DNA from: Vitrella brassicaformis | Lineage: Eukaryota > Sar > Vitrellaceae | Assembly (NCBI GenBank): GCA_001179505.1 | Contig: CDMY01000954.1 | Span: 118,465 to 161,972, forward strand | Direction of reading: 5' to 3' | Length of the DNA stretch: 43,508 nucleotides | In this document: positions 29,397-40,139 of the stretch, one piece after another | Layout of the letters: each line of letters opens with the position of its first letter | Numbering within the stretch: the first letter of the stretch is position 1 | Notes under the pieces: generated by a model | The model's database searches: none | What the model was told of the DNA's origin: nothing | Seen by the model: the letters and a program-made list of their open reading frames with translations, nothing else | Program-made: the position numbers and the translations under genes

Positions 29397-30455
29397 CGAT
29401 GGATGGTCTGGGTCCGTTGAGAACAGACTTGCGGAGTGTTCTTTGGGAGTGTTTTGTCAGTGGGGGCTGGTGGGGGTCCGGGTGGTGAGACGGGAAGGAG
29501 ACGGAAAGATCTCTTCGAGGCGCTTGCACGAACTGCACATGTGGCTGTCCTATCCATACGGTGTCCATTCGTGCGTCCAAACATGTTATCACATGCACCT
29601 ATCCTACCCTATACACAGACAGCGTGAATGCAATCAATGCACACACACCGACACCCACACAGACAGACATGGCGTTGCATGCAGCATGATCATGTACACA
29701 GGCGTTATAAAAGAGTCGGCGGCGTGTGCGTGTGCGCGTGTGTGTGTCTTCTCTGTGTGTCTGTATTGTGTGGGCAGGAGGCAGTCGGGTGACAGTAAAT
29801 CGTCGCAACCAGCTCACTCGGTGGTGCTCCAGGCAGGCCAACCAACTCGCAGCTCAGCACAGACATCGGGCAGGCATCACGGAGGCACATCTTGACACAA
29901 AACGTCACGCGCACAATCGGTGACAAACAAGGCGAAAACTCTACATTCACATGACGCACAGGGGCGGTCGGGCAGACAGACAGGCAAGGCTGCAGGCTAC
30001 TACAACAAAGCCGGCCGGCCATTTGCAAACACGGCCAGCTGGCTTGAAAAACACCTTCTGATGAATGGTGCACGCGATGGAATGCACTGCACCGGATGCA
30101 TTGATCCATCCACCCACCCATCAAGACTGCATCCATGCAGACAGGCAGAGGGAGGCAAGACAGGCAGGGAGACGTAGGCGCTTTGGACAATCGTTGCGTT
30201 GATGTCTACCTAAATCTTCTACCCCGCCACACCACACCACACGCAGCATACAGACACCGCACACGCACACTCACACGCAAAAACAGAGACAGACAGAGGG
30301 GGAGGGATGGAGAGAGAGAGAGCGAGAGCGAGGAGCTTGGCCCCTCCGCCCCCCAGTGTGCAAAAACCACAGTCCACAGCAGACAGAGCTATGTACAAGA
30401 AAGTCGCCCCCTCCCTGACTCACTCACTCCCCTTTTGCCCCCTACATTCACACGC
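29397..30455. other. Intergenic region, no supported gene
   Basis: About 1.06 kb between two minus-strand genes: the promoter of the cyclic-nucleotide-binding-like gene on the left and the 3' flank of superoxide dismutase on the right. It contains AC-rich, GACA and GA microsatellites. Open frames on both strands are repeat-driven. An additional 5' exon of the left-hand gene cannot be excluded. Confidence 0.5.
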
Positions 30456-31489
30456 TCAGACGGGCACTGGCTTGCCCTTGCTCGCAAACTCCTCGAAGTA
30501 CTGACTGACTTTGTCCCAATTGACGATGCCCCAGAAGGCATCGATGTACTCGGCCCGCCGATTCTGGTACTTGAGGTAGTCTGGAGCATAACACAGGACA
30601 CAGCCACGACAGACAGATGCCCATCAGGCGGATGGCCTTGGGTGCATTGCGGCGGCTCACATGCGTGTTCCCAGACGTCCAGCCCCAGGATGGGGATGAG
30701 GACCTCCTGCCGGCCATTGACGCCCTTCATCAGCGGGTTGTTCTGGTTCGCGGTTGAGACGACGAACAGCTCACCGTCCTTGACGGCCAGCCAGGCCCAC
30801 CCGCTGCCGAACACGCTCTTGGCCGCCGTACTGAAGGACTCTTTCATGGCGTCGAACGAGCCGAATGCCTGCCGGCACAGACACCAAGAGGCATGATCAC
30901 ATGTGTGTCGAGATGACCCCCTTTTTGTGTGCGGACGCACCTTGTCAATGGCCGCCTGGAGAGCGGGGGATGGCTTCATCTGTGAAGACGAGGAAACCGA
31001 GGTGAGGATGGTCCAAAAGAAACCTGGTACGTTCAGAGGGATAGAGCGACAAACGTCATCATGCATATGGTGGCAGACCATCTCACCGTGGTTGTAAGCG
31101 CCTCCGGCGTTGTTCCTGGCAAATGGGCCGAGAGTCGTGATGTCCCTCTGGATAATCTCGAGTGGTTTATCCACGATGGCAGAGGCGTTCTCATCCTCAG
31201 CCACCACAAGGTTGATGTTCCTCACGTAGCCAGCATAGTGCGTACTCCAATGGACAAACATCTGATCACACAGATACACATCCACACAGTCACACACCCG
31301 CTTCCACGCATCAACAGCCCACATGTGAGTGTACGTGCTCACCGTCTTGGTGTCGATTGCGGGTTCCAGGAAATCGAAGTCATAGGGGAGGTGCTTCTGT
31401 TCGTATTGGCCGTTGGTCTCCGGGCCCGCCACGGCAGCCACCGCCATCACCAGTACACCAACCAGCGCGCGTGCCATCTTCATCACCAC
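30456..31489 (-). CDS. SOD: Superoxide dismutase, Mn/Fe family, Mn-type signature, with signal peptide
   Basis: Five exons: 31489-31343, 31261-31087, 31023-30941, 30868-30661, 30580-30456; about 245 residues. The leader [20 protein letters not shown] is a typical signal peptide, so the enzyme probably enters the secretory route (export or plastid). Metal ligands: His in [10 protein letters not shown], His in AYNHGFFW, Asp and His in [13 protein letters not shown]. The second-sphere Gln lies in the C-terminal STANQNNPL motif, and NNAGGAYNH has Gly-Gly instead of the Ala-Gln of Fe enzymes; both point to a Mn or cambialistic enzyme. It converts superoxide to peroxide and oxygen. It is divergent from helical-repeat gene 2 across 296 bases. 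Confidence 0.93.
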
Positions 31490-31785
31490 TTGTCTGTCCG
31501 CGGGTGTTGGAAGCGAGCGAGTAGCTGATACTCAGGTACGTGAGAGGAAGGCTTGGGAAAGCTGATGAAGGCTGAGTGGGGCTGATGGGAAAGTGCGAAG
31601 TTGGATCTGGCGACGCGGGTAGCGGCTTGTGAGTAATTTCCTTCACCGGAGGAGGAGAGAAGGAAGGAAAAGGAGGGAAAAGTTGGCTCCCTCTCCCAAC
31701 TGCTCTCTCCGGTTTCACGGAAGCTCGCATTAACGCCCCGGGCAGAACCGCCAACTTGGGGAGGTTTTGTGTGTACGAGTCCAAT
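31490..31785. promoter_or_regulatory. Divergent promoter with shared 9-mer
   Basis: This separates superoxide dismutase (start 31489, minus) from helical-repeat protein 2 (start 31786, plus). AAGCTCGCA lies at 31721-31729, 57-65 bases upstream of the plus-strand start. A purine-rich GGAGGAGAGAAGG stretch lies near 31650. Confidence 0.5.
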
Positions 31786-34678
31786 ATGGTCCCCTCTGCG
31801 CCCTCCTCTCTTGACTTCTCCCAGCTGGTGAAGCTGCTCATCCACTTCCAGGGCAGATCAACCATCAGCGAGGCAGCTGTCCCGCATGAGGTTTTGGAGC
31901 GAGTGCTGACCCATCTGCAGACGTCGCACACCGGCGGGTTCGTGCTGCATCATGTTGCCAAGGCCGGCTGTCGGGACTCATCCTTCTGGGCACGGGCGGC
32001 TGCGGCGCTGACTGACGGTGTGGTGCGGCAGTATGACGGCAAGGCCGTCGCCATGACCTGCAATGCCTTTGCAAGGGCCAGACGGGCTGAAGGAGATGTC
32101 ATGAGAAGGCTGGAGAGGCAGATGGTGACACTCATTGAGGACAGCCATTCTCTGCAGCGGGGTCACTGTGGAGTGAGTGCCCAAGATCTGGCCATGACGG
32201 TGAATGCCTGGGCTCAGCTGAATTATTTCCCCTTGCAGCCGTCCCTCTCGCCGCTGTGCAGGGCGGCTCGGGCACGCGCGACTGGTCCACTCGGCGACTT
32301 TGACGGCAAGACTATCGCGCTGCTTCTCAATGGGTGGGGCAAGATGGATGCCCGGCCATCGTGTGACGACTGCCGTCATGCGTCATGCCTGTCTGCCTTG
32401 GTGGCTCATTTCGCCGGCTCTGTCTCATCGACGGATCTCAACTCGCAAGATGTGGCTCTGCTGATGGGGTCTGTCGGGCAAGCCATGGAGCAGTGCGATG
32501 AATCGAGGGCTGCTGTGCTGAAAGAGATGGGTGTGGACTTGCTTGGACGGGCCATGGAGCTGCTGAACGGCGGGAGGTTCCGGAACAACCATGAGTTGGT
32601 GGCGTTTTATAATGCGGCGACACGATGGTGGCTGTCCCTACCTGCCAAGGGAGATGTGCGAGCGTCACTCGAGCAGCTGACGGCCTCTCTAATGCAGCGG
32701 CTCACCCCCTCCCTCTCGTCCCTGCCATCGGCGAGCGTCATCATCCTTGCCAATGCCATGACGAGGGTGCTGTCAGATGAGGGCTGCTACGGCTCTCCCG
32801 CCCACACGCAGTCGGCCTACCCCTTTCTCGACCTGCTCTGCCGCGACCTCGCGAACCGTGACACGAGAGCTCTTGCCGGCCTGTCTGCGCAAGACCTGGC
32901 CAACGTGAGCCACGTGTTGGGGGTGCTGATGGAGAGGGAGGGAGGCCACCATGAGCATGAGCATGAAGGCGCGAGTCAGCTGCTTGGGCGCCTGGTGGCC
33001 TTTCTGTCGAGCCGGCCCGTTGCGCAGGGGAGCATCATCCACCAGTGCGATGTGCGGCACCTCTGCTGCATCGTCAACGGGCTGGCCAAGTGCAGTGGGC
33101 GTCTTGATGGGTCGATCAGAGGTGTGGTGGAGAGGCTGGCCGCTCGGACGATGATGCTGCCACACGACAAATGGACGCTTCCCGAGGCTTCCCTCACGGC
33201 CAGTGGCATGTGGGTGCTCCAGGCCATCGCCTTCGCCAGTGAGCCGGCGCTTGTGGGCTACCCTCTATGGAGCTTTATCATCGACCGGCTGCTCTCGCCG
33301 CACCTGGCGGCCCTCACACGCCTTCCCTCCCTCTCCCCTGCACAATTACAGACACTTGCGTCGGTGGCGGCGCTCTTGAGCAACGTGCATGGGCGCGTTG
33401 TGATGGAGGAGGAGGCGGGGACGAGTCCTGGCAGGTGGGGTGTGATGGTCAATGGGTGTGTGGGTTTACTGGTGGACGTGCTGGCGGGGAGAGTCTGGGA
33501 GAAGGGCATCAACGGCAAGACCTATGCGACCTTGTTTTGCTCGCTCGTCAAGGTTAGTCGAAAAGGTGGTGTGGGTGGGCAAAAGCGAGATGTTCATTGC
33601 TGTCTTCCCTCTGTTATGGATCAATGCAGCTGCCGGTAGTGAGGGCTGGTGGGCCGTCTTCCCATGGGCCATCGAATGGCGTCATGCTGCTGGAGAGGCT
33701 GCTGCAGACCAGAGGTAAGGGCAAGACCCTCGCTGCAAAATTGGAGTTTGTGTAGCATCTCCCTCTCTGTCTGATGTCTGCAGATGAGGCGTCGTCTGTC
33801 GCTCTCACTCTAATGCCCTCCCTATCAGCCGGAGAGACCGACGGTGAGCCAGCAAATCGATGAGAAATGGCTGCGTGCGTCCGTGATGCCCCTGTATGTT
33901 TGCATATATGACGTGGTGCAGATGTGTTGTGGGCGCTGCGCCAACCGGCTGTGGCTAAAACCGCCTCACTCCAGCGGTCAAGGTGGCGCATATTCGACCT
34001 CATCACACAGGTGCGAACCGACACAGCAAACCGCCATCCACTCATTATCGATGTTCCCTCCATTCTGTGTGTCTCAGCGTCTGTCTATCTCGCCTCCCGA
34101 CCGCCACCAGCGGGCCTCTCTGCCGCTCCTGTGTCTCGAAAGCGCCGATCGGTGGGCGCTGCTCGGTGTCTTCACGGGATGCGCTGAGATGATGGGCGCC
34201 AGACAGACACAGAAAGGACGACGGGAGGCCACAGCAGCCGCGTTGCTGGATGAACTGGTCGATCGCTTCTACGACCACCTCAGCAGACATGTGGCCGACG
34301 GAGATCAGAAGGTGAGAAGTCGGGGGATCCATACGCACGGATGGCCTTCATTCTGTGGACGCTGAACGATGTCCGTCTCGTGTGCGCGTGTGTTTGTGTG
34401 TGTGTGTGCAGTACTGCGGGCAGCTGATGTACACGCTTCGTCTGATCGATGAGGGGTCGCCTGACGCTGACTATGACGACACACGCACGGCGGTGGGCTA
34501 CAGGCTGTTGGTCCAGCTGGCGCAGCAGGCGAGGGCCAGGATGCACCAACTCATGGCTGACTCGCAGCAATCGTCAGAAAGGGCTGAGGTGTTGGCTGAT
34601 CCCTCAGGCTATGTGCATGGTACACAGCAACACGATGCTGGTGCCGGTGTGCGTGTGTCGGCGAATGTAGCCAACTAG
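31786..34678 (+). CDS. Second alpha-helical repeat protein, HPR/FASTK-like
   Basis: Six exons: 31786-33552, 33630-33714, 33784-33843, 33922-34010, 34078-34311, 34412-34678; about 833 residues, phases agreeing. Helix-pair repeats show the same consensus as the 17.4-20.7 kb protein: AVAMTCNAFARA, LAMTVNAWAQLN, IALLLNGWGKMD, VALLMGSVGQ, LANVSHVLGVL, LCCIVNGLAKC, YATLFCSLVKV. Proteins of this class act on organelle, mostly mitochondrial, RNAs in alveolates. The ATG at 31786 (MVPSAPSSLDFSQL) is the first in frame; there is no strongly basic leader, so targeting is not evident. No RAP domain is seen in the last exons, which instead carry an Asp/Gln-rich tail. The two proteins may be distant paralogues but are not adjacent copies. 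Confidence 0.78.
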
Positions 34679-35190
34679 TCATATAGATTGCATTCATTCT
34701 GAGTCAGACAGATGGACTCCGTGTTTCCGTGTCGCAGCTAAGTTGCCTGCCAAGAGGCAAAGTACGAAGTTTGCTTGTCGCCGTCGATAGAATGAGACCG
34801 ATTAGATGAATCGTGGCTGTCTTCCCCTCACCCTCTCCCCGTCTCGTATTGCACATACATACACACATAGAAACACACCATACATCCATCAATCCATCTG
34901 CCTTAAGCCGCCGCCACAGACCGCGATCACTGAGGCATGCAAAGAAAGAATCCCAACCACTCGGTCCGTCTATCCACTGCCCGGCTTCTTGCGCTGGCGG
35001 AACCCGCCCTCCACTCCTCCAAACAAGCTGATCATGTCATGCACAAACACGCATACACATACATACACGGATGGCACGCAGCTGTCGGTCTTTATTCGCC
35101 CACCCGTCAGTCTTAGTGGGGAGTTCTCTGATACTGATGAGTGCCCCCTCCTCTGATGTTGCCAGCTCCGATGAGCCAACAGATGAAGTT
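34679..35190. other. Convergent 3' region
   Basis: This lies between helical-repeat gene 2 (plus) and a small minus-strand gene. It contains ATAC/CA repeats near 34850-34870 and 35045-35070. No separate gene is supported. It holds the 3' untranslated regions of both neighbours. Confidence 0.5.
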
Positions 35191-35760
35191 TCAGGCGTGT
35201 CCGCATCTGGTGGTGGCGAAGTACTCGACGACGGTCTTATCCGTGAAGGGGGCAATGATGGCGTTGCGAAGAAACGAAAGCAGGAGAATATTGTGCTGGT
35301 CATCCCCCTGATGGATGTAGTAGGCGATGGCGAACGCGGCGAGGCGGGCCCAAGAGAAGAGCACGTGGAAGAGCTGGCATACTGCCTTAAGGCCGTCGTG
35401 TTGCTCCTGTTCAGTATCTTCTGTGCCGTGCTCCGGTCCACTGCCTTCTGTTCTACGGCACAACACGCAAACAGAGAGAAGCAGCATGGGGCGTCAGTTT
35501 CACACAACAGGGAGCTACTTGTTGGCCTTACCAGTAGCCTGACAGCCTGCCAAATACAAGCGGATCTTGGCGGTCGCGCCAGGCCCCCCAGCTTCAGCAT
35601 GGGGCAGCAGGGAGATGTAGTGGGTCGCCTCGCCGCTGATGAAACGAACGTACTTCTCCTGCTCGGCTTCGGTTTCGAAGGCGCTCCTGACCGCCTGGTT
35701 GACGGCCAGCATCTCGTCACGCGTCACCCCAATACTTACAAGCTGGGCGATTGTCGTCAT
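35191..35760 (-). CDS. Small protein with one membrane-prone helix, unknown function
   Basis: Two exons, 35760-35532 and 35381-35191, about 139 residues. The second exon contains LFHVLFSWARLAAFAIAYY, a likely membrane segment, followed by NILLLSFLRNAIIAPF. The first exon reads as a soluble helical region (NQAVRSAFETEAEQEKYV). A stretch 35739-35695 inside exon 1 has a perfect donor (GTAAGT), an acceptor (CCAG), is 45 bases long and has no stop, so it may be an optional intron. The acceptor at 35381 was chosen because it restores the frame of the hydrophobic exon. The start may lie further upstream, since the frame stays open (LLVKRPWLPLDG). Not recognised; size and helix would fit an organelle membrane-complex subunit, which is inference. 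Confidence 0.5.
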
Positions 35761-35935
35761 TCCGTCGAGGGGGAGCCAAGGTCTCTTGACGAGAAGGATT
35801 TTGTCTAGTGCTGGCTCGATGGGTCTTCCTTCCCCAGCATGCAGCGGTCTTCCTTCCCCACTTTCTCTGGTCGCTTTCACGCACTTGCTCTAACCCTGAA
35901 CTAGGGAGAGGAGCGTGGTTCCGAGCGCCTCGTCC
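35761..35935. promoter_or_regulatory. Short divergent spacer with a 15-base direct repeat
   Basis: GGTCTTCCTTCCCCA occurs at 35822-35836 and again at 35846-35860. The spacer lies between two unrecognised divergent genes. If the minus-strand frame is coding here, the repeat would instead encode two copies of GEGRP. Confidence 0.35.
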
Positions 35936-37110
35936 ATGGGGCTTCAGGTGCTCAGCAAGGTCCCGAAGCCAGCAGGGTGGCGCCGGCGGCTGATCACCCT
36001 GTACGTCAAATTCGGCGGTTGCATCTTTGTTTGCCACGAGGCTTTCTTCATTCATCCTGTGTGTGTGCGTCTGTGTGTGCCCGCACATCTACTACACTCA
36101 CAAGGCTGTCTTCGATGCGCTGCCAGAGCATCAGACTGCCGAGAAGGGCTACGCAGGCGCCCTTGCCGGTTACATCTACGAGAACGGCCAGCTTCCCAAG
36201 CTCATCCGCATCGCCGGCAAGTACCACTACCAGCACTGGCACGTGTGTCTGTGCCCTATTGTCTGTGCGTGATCAGTTCTGGTGCGAAGAGGGCCTTGCA
36301 TCGCCGCAATGGTCCCACCCCATCTATGCGCGACCAAGTGATCAGTCTTCTGAGCGAGCGGCTGAGATGCAAGAGGAGAGGCTGACTTCAGTATGGCTCG
36401 GCTGCGTGTAAGTGGGACTGCAGCTGCTCCCACGGGCGTGCATTCATCCTCTATGTGTCCTTTGTGTGTGCGTACAGGCTGAGGGGAATTGCCACGGCGG
36501 CCACACGCTCCCCTCCTATCAGCAGACTCGCACCCATCCTCCCCGCACCGGCCGATTTGACCCCATCAACAGCATCGTCGTCACGGTCATCCACTGCTCA
36601 CCCCAAGATGTGTGCTCTTCCGTCCTCAGATGGCTGGGATGGGTGAGGGAGGGAGGGAGACGGGCATCGGGGGAGGGGAAGCCAGCAGGAGCGCCGACCA
36701 GCGGCCGGACACATCCACATCTTCATCGAATCCCCCCATCCAGCCCCCACACCCCGCAGTCAGCATCAACGGTCGGGTGCTCGCCTCGGACGGGGCAACA
36801 GAGGCGAGTTGTTATCAACAGCGGGGCCGACCATGGGCTGGATAACACGTCAACGGGCATGCGGGCGTCTCACCCTCAAACTCTCGGCAAGCGCGACATA
36901 CAGGCACGATATACGTCCAGTCCGTCGGGGCCAGACGTGTCGAGGAGGCGTGGAAGGGGGGGCGCAGCCAGCAGACCTCTGTCAGATCGTGTGGCAGCTG
37001 ACTATGCATCCGCCGTACGTGCCGCCCTCCAGCAGACGTACAATCCGTATGCCGATGCCAAGGGCGGGGTGGCGTCTACGATTGGTGATGTGCTCGGACG
37101 GGGGAGATAG
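35936..37110 (+). CDS. Unrecognised protein encoded by exons with very short introns
   Basis: Tentative six-exon model: 35936-36058, 36105-36242, 36277-36407, 36478-36642, 36689-36758, 36802-37110; about 311 residues, phases agreeing. The N-terminus has a hydrophobic stretch (LITLYVKFGGCIFVC). The second exon is convincing coding sequence (EKGYAGALAGYIYENG, then IRIAGKYHYQHWH), and the third reads FWCEEGLASPQWSHPIY. The last exon is basic and ends NPYADAKGGVASTIGDVLG. Introns would be 34-70 bases; the 34-base one (36243-36276) is shorter than usual. If it is not removed, the protein stops at 36284. No family recognised. This could be two genes. Confidence 0.4.
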
Positions 37111-37728
37111 ACTGTTCGGCATGTGCCCTCCGTCTGATTCGGCAGCTGGCGTCCGAGTACTTCATGATAAGGCTGCGAGTACCATGGGAGGGCAACGAGG
37201 GGATGTCGCAAAATGGATTGCAAGACTTCTTTGGAGGCAAGAAATGAGTCAGTGAGTGAGCGAGTCAGTTGTTGTTGAGCGAGCCATTCTGCCGTCCATT
37301 GAGTGAGCAACAGGTTGTCGAGCCTGATTGTGAATAGCATTCATGTCCATGTTCTTGATGTGTGAGGGGGAGAGCGGCCGTACTTGTACACATATGGCTG
37401 TTCAGACCCTCTTGGCCGTCCGCCCGTCCGTCACAGCAGTGCCTTCGTGCCTCGATGTGCCTCGATCTGTGTGAGTGTGTGTGTGTGTGTGTGTGGTATG
37501 ACCGTGTCGTTGTCTGTGTGTCCCGACAAGCAAATGTTGGCTTCATGGTCAACAAGTCGTCATTCTCATTGCCCAGCCGTTCTTAGCGTGTCCATACCCC
37601 AAGTCCGTCCAAATAAGACAACAATCAATGCACTTTGCACACACGCGCCGCACTGTACATACAAGGACACACGCACCGGGGAAAACACGATAGATCCTTG
37701 TCACTCACCCACTGTCTGTCTGTCTGCC
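37111..37728. other. Convergent 3' region, no supported gene
   Basis: About 620 bases between the plus-strand unknown gene and the DNMT2 gene. It contains a TG microsatellite near 37471-37495. No exon chain, tRNA-like fold or long inverted repeat was recognised. Confidence 0.55.
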
Positions 37729-39717
37729 CTAGCTGCCGGCCCTTCCCTCCCCATCCATCAACAGCATGCACTTGTGCAGCGCATATTGCAGCAGGTGGGC
37801 CACCACAGGAATGCTGATCGAGTTGCCGATGAGCCCGTACTGCTGACGGGTGGTCACACATGCGGGGAAGGCAAATTTCTCGGGGAAGCCGTGCACCCGC
37901 AGCATCTCGCGCGGACTGAAGTAGCGATAGCGCACACACTCAGCCGCTTCGTCGTCACACGACACACAGACACACCTAAACCTGAAGACAAAGAGAGAAG
38001 GAATGGCGCCAACCATTGCCTGTGTGCAGGATGTAGATCAGATCAACCTACCTCCTTGTGTCGAGCACGTGTGTGTCGATGACATGCCGGTAGGTCTCCA
38101 TGCTGACCAGGGTTCCGTCGATGCGGCAGTCCTCTGGTGAGTCGACGGAAGGGCCGTTGACCTGGATGGTTTGTTGGGCGGGGGGGTAGGAGGGGAGGGG
38201 TCGGCCCTGCCGGTCGCAGAGGAGAATGGGCCCTGCACGGCCCTCGTTTCTGCCATAACTGACGGATGGAAGGGAAGGTCAGATGCTCTGTGTGTGTGGA
38301 TGGCAGGCATGTGTGCATGCCTGCCTACCCTTTTGTGAATGGCAGGCATGTGTGCATGCCCTGCCTACCCTTTTGTGAATGTTGTGGTTGCCCGCGTGTC
38401 CTCGCACGCGACGTCAAACAGAAACCTACACCAACAAACACACCGCACCAGACCGTCAGGCAGGCAGGCATCACACACATTCCTTCCTCTGCGTCCGTTC
38501 CCATGCCATGCACCCACCCCGCTCACGGACGTTTCATTCTTGGTGAAAACATTTCTGTCGATCAAGAGATCCGCCAGATGTCGTCCCTTCCTCTCCACGT
38601 AATCGCCAACACGACCCATGTCCGCCGGTATCTCCCTCCCATCGACAGCCGGCATCTCGAAGGCCATGCTCTCGACGCCTGGTGAAGCCTCTGGTGTCAG
38701 ATCACGGGACCGGATTGCGATGCAGTAGTAGCGGACGCGTGTGTTGGGAATGCCCAGCTGAGAGGGGGTGACGATGAACTGCTCTATCGCGTAGTGCTGA
38801 TCAGATCATGGGCGCAGATCAGATGCACATATGATATGTTTGTGCCTGCGTCTGGGTCAATGTGTACCTGTGAGTGGAGGGCGTCCATGAGGCGTTTGTG
38901 TGACTGCGACTTCTCGAAGCACCGCACGTTCTCAAGAAACAGCAGCCGGGGGGGATGAGCCAACTCCCTGTCGACAGACCGTGAATCACACCACCACACA
39001 CAACTCATACAGCTGTTTGTCTGCCTTGATGGCCTGCTCACTTGATGATATCACACAGATGCAGCAGTCCAGCCGCGCGAGTGTCCTCCGCGTCCAACTG
39101 CTTGCCTCTGAAACAAGGAAAACTCATCCGTGTGCCGCATGAGTAAGCATTGGGTCGGTGGTGCTGACTCACCCCCTTGTGTAGGGCTGGCACGGAGGGC
39201 TCATCAGCCACACGTCAGCACGGCCATCAAACTCAGAGGCTGACAGCGGCTCTATCAGACCCTGCACGAGCACGCATATGGGAGTCAGGACCCATCAAAT
39301 GAATGTACACCGTTCCTCACACAAACCTGCTGTGGTTGCATGCCGAAGTTGTGTAGATAGACTTGATTGGCGATGGTGTTGACGTCAAACGCCTTCACGA
39401 GGCGAAACGGGATGCCCACCTGCAGGACACACACCCAAAGCGCCATTACGGACGCAAACGCCGTGGGTTTGTGGCGGTGGATGCACGTGTGTTGGTGCGT
39501 CCCGTACCCTCTGTGCGGCATCTTTGATGGCCAGATGCAGCCCGCCGATGCCCGAGAAGAGCTCGAACACCCTCAGCAAAGATCCGTCTTCACTCATCGC
39601 CCATTCGCCGCCTCTCTTCGCGAGATCTGCGCCAAAAAGCTCGCCGTCTCGCGATCGTAAGTTTTCCTGGAGAGAAACACCGTCTTCCTTCGTTATCGGG
39701 GTCTCCGGCGCATACAT
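37729..39717 (-). CDS. TRDMT1: DNMT2-type tRNA (cytosine-5) methyltransferase
   Basis: Nine exons, phases agreeing: 39717-39508, 39419-39327, 39261-39173, 39107-39042, 38967-38868, 38796-38531, 38425-38369, 38258-38052, 37981-37729; about 446 residues. Motif I is LRVFELFSGIGGLHLA, motif IV is MSPPCQPYTR with the catalytic Cys, motif VI is LLFLENVRCFEKS, and motif VIII lies in LGIPNTRVRYY. The end is motifs IX/X: RYFSPREMLRVHGFPEKF, then GLIGNSISIPVVAHLL. The PPCQPYTR and final block are typical of DNMT2, which methylates C38 of tRNA-Asp, rather than of genomic DNA methylases. The DNMT2 signature CFTKGYG reads TFTKGYG here, so the Cys is replaced. The start could instead be the ATG at 39597 (MSEDGSLLRV), which matches the usual short N-terminus. 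A duplicated splice donor lies at 38300-38380. Confidence 0.92.
38300..38380. repeat. Tandem duplication of about 40 bp covering an exon end and its splice donor
   Basis: Two nearly identical copies lie head to tail: 38300-38339 and 38340-38380 (TGGCAGGCATGTGTGCATGC core, then CTGCCTACCCTTTTGTGAA). The right-hand copy contains the 3' end of DNMT2 exon 38425-38369 and its donor. The left-hand copy is in the intron and repeats the same donor 40 bases downstream. One copy has one extra C. Confidence 0.85.
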
Positions 39718-40139
39718 GGGAAAACAAGAGGCTCTACTGCATTGATTCAGCCGATTTTGGTCCTTCCCTACCGGTTGCTTCCGGGGTCTCAGCCGTTTCC
39801 CATGGACCAATTCCTTCGTTGACCCGTCTTTCATCACACATCTCACCGCATGCATGTGTTGCTGAGTGATTCTGACTCTGACAGCCAACACATGCCCTGC
39901 ACAGGCTGAAAGAGACGGTGTACATACGAGCCGGCCGACGTATGTACACCGACACGTATCTACGCATCTCGACTGGCTGAGCTGCATGCGCACTCAGCTG
40001 CTGCTGCTCCATCCGTTTATCGCCACCTGAGTGGTGGAAAGGGACGCACACACAAAGGGACGGAGATGGGTCTGCGCAGGTTCACTTGTAAGCAGCTACC
40101 TTGCTTTTGTGCGTCGTGTCCTCCTCTCCGATGGGTCGG
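39718..40139. other. DNMT2 promoter and 3' flank of the TLDc gene
   Basis: About 420 bases between two minus-strand genes. Open frames are short and without recognisable content. A sequence close to the shared 9-mer (AAGCTCGCC) lies at 39638-39646, inside the annotated first exon but upstream of the alternative start at 39597. Confidence 0.5.

Noticed and set aside
35717-36088. Minus-strand frame starting MNEESLVANKDATAEF
   Set aside because: It overlaps the plus-strand exon at 35936-36058; neither has homology I recognise, but the plus exon connects in phase to a convincing coding exon, so the plus strand is preferred.
38300-38380. CRISPR-like repeat
   Set aside because: There are only two adjacent copies without spacers, inside a eukaryotic gene; it is a tandem duplication.
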